From Gammaproteobacteria bacterium (GTDB taxonomy: Bacteria; Pseudomonadota; Gammaproteobacteria; Pseudomonadales; Pseudohongiellaceae), in assembly GCA_947377625.1 (NCBI GenBank), contig CANCGR010000062.1, positions 1-9,216 of the forward strand: a DNA stretch of 9,216 bases, given 5' to 3'. Made by a program: the position numbers and the translations under genes. The number at the start of each line of letters is the position of its first letter. Positions within the stretch are counted from its first letter, which is position 1. Shown here in pieces: positions 6,973-9,216 of this stretch. The notes under the pieces were generated by a model, which saw only the letters and a list, made by a program, of their open reading frames with translations, made no database searches and was not told the origin of the DNA.

Positions 6973-8390
6973 CCCTGATCGAGATTGTCAGCTTTCTTAC
7001 CATCAGCTACTTCATCGTGCTGAACCTGGTTTATTTTGTCACCAGCATCCTGGCCTTCAGCCGCTTGAAAGAATTTTCGTCCACGCTGGATGCCTATCCG
7101 GATTCGCTGTTGCTGTCGTCGGGCTTTCTGCCCCCCATCACGATTATTGCGCCGGCCTATAATGAAGAAGCCACCTGTGTGGAATCCACCCATTCGTTGT
7201 TGGCGCTTGAATATCCTGAATACGAAGTGCTGGTGGTCAACGACGGCTCCAAAGACCTTACGCTGGCACGCATGCAGGAAGCCTTCGATTTGCAACCCGC
7301 CTCACGCATGACCAGCAGCGAGTTTCCTACCGCCAGCGTGCGTGGCATTTACCAGAGTCGAAGCAAACCCAACCTGTGGATGATCGACAAGGAGAATGGC
7401 GGCAAGGCGGACTCACTCAATACCGGCATCAACTACACCCTCAGCCCCTTGTTCTGCGCGGTGGATGCCGACAGCCTGCTGGAAAAATCGGCACTCACTC
7501 GCATCGTGCGACCCTATATCGAAAACAGCGACACGGTGGCCGTGGGCGGCATCATCCGCATCATCAATGGCAGCACCGTGCAAGATGGCGTGGTCAGCAA
7601 CATCACGATGCCGGCCAATTTGCTGGCACGCTTTCAGGTGCTGGAATACTTCCGCGCTTTTCTGGCCGGCCGCATGGGGTGGGAGGCCTTCAACGCCACC
7701 TTCATTATTTCCGGCGCGTTCGGTTTGTTTCATCGCCAGACGGTGGTGGATGCTGGCGGCTATTCCACCAAACGCACCGGCTTTGAAACGGTGGGTGAAG
7801 ACATTGAACTGGTGGTGCGGCTGCATCGGGTGTGCCTTGAGCAAAAGCGGCCCTATCGCATTTCCTATGTGCCTGATCCGGTGGCGTGGACTGAATGCCC
7901 GGAGTCCCTGAAAATTTTGCATCGGCAACGCTCACGCTGGCAGCGCGGCTTGCTGGAGTCCACCACCCGGCATTTGCCTATGCTGTTTAATCCCAAATAC
8001 GGCCGCATTGGCTGGCTGGCGTTTCCCTATTACTTTTTTCTGGAAGGGCTCGGGCCCATTATCGAATTCTCCGGTTTTCTCGCGTTCTTCTGGTTGTTGT
8101 TTACCGGCGGCCCCGGCTCGTATTTGCTGACGTTCTGTTTCTTTCTGGCTGCGTTTGTACTGGGCATGGCATTGTCGTTTCTGGCGATCAGCCTCGAAGA
8201 AATTTCATTCAAGCGCTATCCGAAATTCAGCGATCTGACGCAGTTGTTCTTGCTGTCAGTGCTGGAATGTTTCGGCTATCGTCAGCTCAATGCCTGGTGG
8301 CGCTTGCACGGGGTTTATACTTTTCTGCGTGGCAACAAGGAGTGGGGCAAGATGGAACGCAAAGGGTTTAGTGCCGCCCCCAAAAAATAG
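6969..8390 (+). CDS. Family 2 processive glycosyltransferase (YaiP/PgaC-like), inner membrane
   Basis: A 473-residue polymerising glycosyltransferase of the GT2 family, predicted to transfer sugar from a nucleotide-sugar donor to a growing polysaccharide at the inner membrane. One N-terminal membrane helix (about 5-30) precedes a cytoplasmic GT-A domain with APAYNEE at 61-67, VNDGS at 90-94, KADSLN at 146-151, the metal-binding DAD at 166-168, the catalytic acidic pair GED at 276-278 and QRSRW at 320-324. The last fits the Q-x-x-R-W motif of processive enzymes such as PgaC, cellulose and hyaluronan synthases. Hydrophobic segments at about 347-375 and 383-408, with a weaker one near 424-440, supply the C-terminal membrane part. 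There is no PilZ domain, so no built-in c-di-GMP sensor. The sugar cannot be read from sequence. It overlaps the HEAT-repeat gene by 4 nt and lies 11 nt before the YaiO-like gene, mirroring the yaiP/yaiO neighbourhood of E. coli. I give no symbol because orthology to yaiP is not established. Confidence 0.92.
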   Translation: MTLIEIVSFLTISYFIVLNLVYFVTSILAFSRLKEFSSTLDAYPDSLLLSSGFLPPITIIAPAYNEEATCVESTHSLLALEYPEYEVLVVNDGSKDLTLARMQEAFDLQPASRMTSSEFPTASVRGIYQSRSKPNLWMIDKENGGKADSLNTGINYTLSPLFCAVDADSLLEKSALTRIVRPYIENSDTVAVGGIIRIINGSTVQDGVVSNITMPANLLARFQVLEYFRAFLAGRMGWEAFNATFIISGAFGLFHRQTVVDAGGYSTKRTGFETVGEDIELVVRLHRVCLEQKRPYRISYVPDPVAWTECPESLKILHRQRSRWQRGLLESTTRHLPMLFNPKYGRIGWLAFPYYFFLEGLGPIIEFSGFLAFFWLLFTGGPGSYLLTFCFFLAAFVLGMALSFLAISLEEISFKRYPKFSDLTQLFLLSVLECFGYRQLNAWWRLHGVYTFLRGNKEWGKMERKGFSAAPKK

Positions 8391-8393
8391 AGG
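8390..8393 (+). promoter_or_regulatory. Ribosome binding site of the YaiO-like gene
   Basis: GAGG overlaps the last base of the glycosyltransferase stop codon and lies 8 nt before the ATG at 8402. A second purine run, AAGG at 8395-8398, is only 3 nt from the start and less well placed. Together with the signal peptide that follows, this fixes the start of the last gene. Confidence 0.65.
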
Positions 8394-8401
8394 TAAGGCT
8401 T

Positions 8402-9216
8402 ATGAAAATTTTCACAATCACGTTGCTCGCGCTGGCCTTGCTGCCAGCTGCTGCTTTTGCACAGGATTATGACGCGCTGATCCAGCAAGCCATGCAGCAA
8501 CGCGACAAGGGCGACTTGCCAGCGGCTGAGCTGATTCTGCGCGACGCTCGCAAGTTGGCCAAAGACAAAGCCGAAGCCGACTATCTGCTGGGCATGGTGC
8601 TGGCGTTCCAGCATAAATACACGCAAGGGCTGCAGATCATCGAAGCCGCGCTGCAGGTGAAACCCGACGACACCGAATTGCAACTGGGGCGTGCCCGTAT
8701 ACTTTCTTACCAGGGCGTTTATCAGCAAGCCGCACAAATCACCAACAAGGTGCTGGCCAAAGAGCCCAACAATCTGGATGCCCTGTCACTGGCCGGCCGG
8801 CTTGCCTTTTATCAACGCCAGCCGGTGGTAGCCGAGCAACGTTTCAATCAGGTGCTGGCACTGGATGCCAATAATCTTGATGCCTTGCTCGGTCTCTATG
8901 ACAGCTATACGCAACAAGGCGACAACGACAAAGCGCAGCCGTGGCTGGATCGTGCCGCCATTGTGGCTCCCACGCACATTGATGTGCGCACCCGTCAGCA
9001 ACCGGAACAGTTCAATGTGGAACCACGGCACCAGCTGAGCGTTGGCTATGGGCGCAGCTCGATTGATCGCGTGGGACTGTCTGACTGGCATGATCGCTTC
9101 ATCGAATACCGCCACATGCAACCCAACGGCAATCAGCAATATGTGCGTGTTGAGCACAACAGCCGCTTTAACACCAACGACACCATGATTGAAGCCGGCC
9201 TGGCGCTGCAGCAAAA
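8402..9216 (+). CDS. YaiO-like outer-membrane protein: signal peptide, TPR domain, beta-barrel (partial, runs off right edge)
   Basis: The first 271 codons of an envelope protein, open to the right edge. It begins with a classical Sec signal peptide: MKIF, a Leu/Ala-rich core, then AAAFA before QD, giving predicted signal peptidase I cleavage between residues 20 and 21. Residues about 22-192 form four to five TPR-like helical pairs with the usual spacing of about 34 residues; repeat ends read VKPDD, KEPNN, LDANN and VAPTH. From about 205 the sequence changes to alternating polar/aromatic strands (HQLSVGYGRSSID, then DRFIEYRHM and QQYVRVEHNSRFN), as expected at the start of an outer-membrane barrel of the YaiO family. 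By analogy with PgaA-type TPR/barrel proteins it may bind and export the polymer made by the synthase encoded 11 nt upstream. That role is inferred from context and architecture. The rest of the barrel lies beyond the window. The start is set by the signal peptide and a GAGG 8 nt upstream. Confidence 0.85.
   Translation, partial: MKIFTITLLALALLPAAAFAQDYDALIQQAMQQRDKGDLPAAELILRDARKLAKDKAEADYLLGMVLAFQHKYTQGLQIIEAALQVKPDDTELQLGRARILSYQGVYQQAAQITNKVLAKEPNNLDALSLAGRLAFYQRQPVVAEQRFNQVLALDANNLDALLGLYDSYTQQGDNDKAQPWLDRAAIVAPTHIDVRTRQQPEQFNVEPRHQLSVGYGRSSIDRVGLSDWHDRFIEYRHMQPNGNQQYVRVEHNSRFNTNDTMIEAGLALQQ

Noticed and set aside
6969..8390. Assignment of the glycosyltransferase as PgaC or BcsA
   Set aside because: The catalytic motifs fit the wider processive GT2 group, but there is no PilZ domain as in BcsA and no pgaA, pgaB or pgaD neighbour. 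The TPR/barrel partner looks like YaiO, so a specific name would overstate the evidence.
8315..9214. Minus-strand open frames opposite the end of the glycosyltransferase and the YaiO-like gene
   Set aside because: The plus strand encodes a signal peptide, TPR repeats and barrel strands with a good ribosome binding site. The antisense frames show no domain or start signal.

Overview
The window reads as chromosomal DNA from a Gram-negative, moderately GC-rich proteobacterium, most likely a gammaproteobacterium. The evidence is an outer-membrane beta-barrel precursor with a Sec signal peptide and PAS-rich sensor kinases of proteobacterial type. I cannot name the species. I saw no RNA genes, insertion sequences, CRISPR arrays or other mobile elements, and coding density is very high.

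Layout. On the minus strand, reading leftwards from about 2952, lies a large soluble GAF-PAS-PAS-PAS-PAS histidine kinase. It is followed after 38 nt by the start of a receiver-domain response regulator that runs off the left edge. A non-coding gap of about 127 nt (2953-3079) separates this pair from a divergent plus-strand operon. That operon encodes, in order: a membrane histidine kinase (six predicted membrane segments, PAS, HisKA, HATPase); a free-standing Hpt-REC-REC protein with no output domain; a membrane-anchored HEAT-repeat protein; a processive-type family 2 glycosyltransferase resembling YaiP/PgaC; and the start of a signal-peptide/TPR/beta-barrel protein of the YaiO type, cut by the right edge. 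Gaps between these five genes are 15, 5, -4 and 11 nt, so they are probably co-transcribed.

How they may work together. The last three genes look like an envelope glycan module: an inner-membrane synthase, a membrane-anchored helical-repeat partner, and a TPR/barrel outer-membrane protein. Escherichia coli has a neighbouring yaiO-yaiP pair of the same two types. The first two operon genes are pure phosphorelay parts. No DNA-binding, GGDEF, EAL or PilZ domain is visible in the part of the operon shown. The most interesting hypothesis is therefore that the Hpt-REC-REC protein controls the glycan machinery through protein contacts, possibly via the HEAT-repeat protein. The divergent soluble kinase and its response regulator could be a second input. 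This functional link is inference from gene order.
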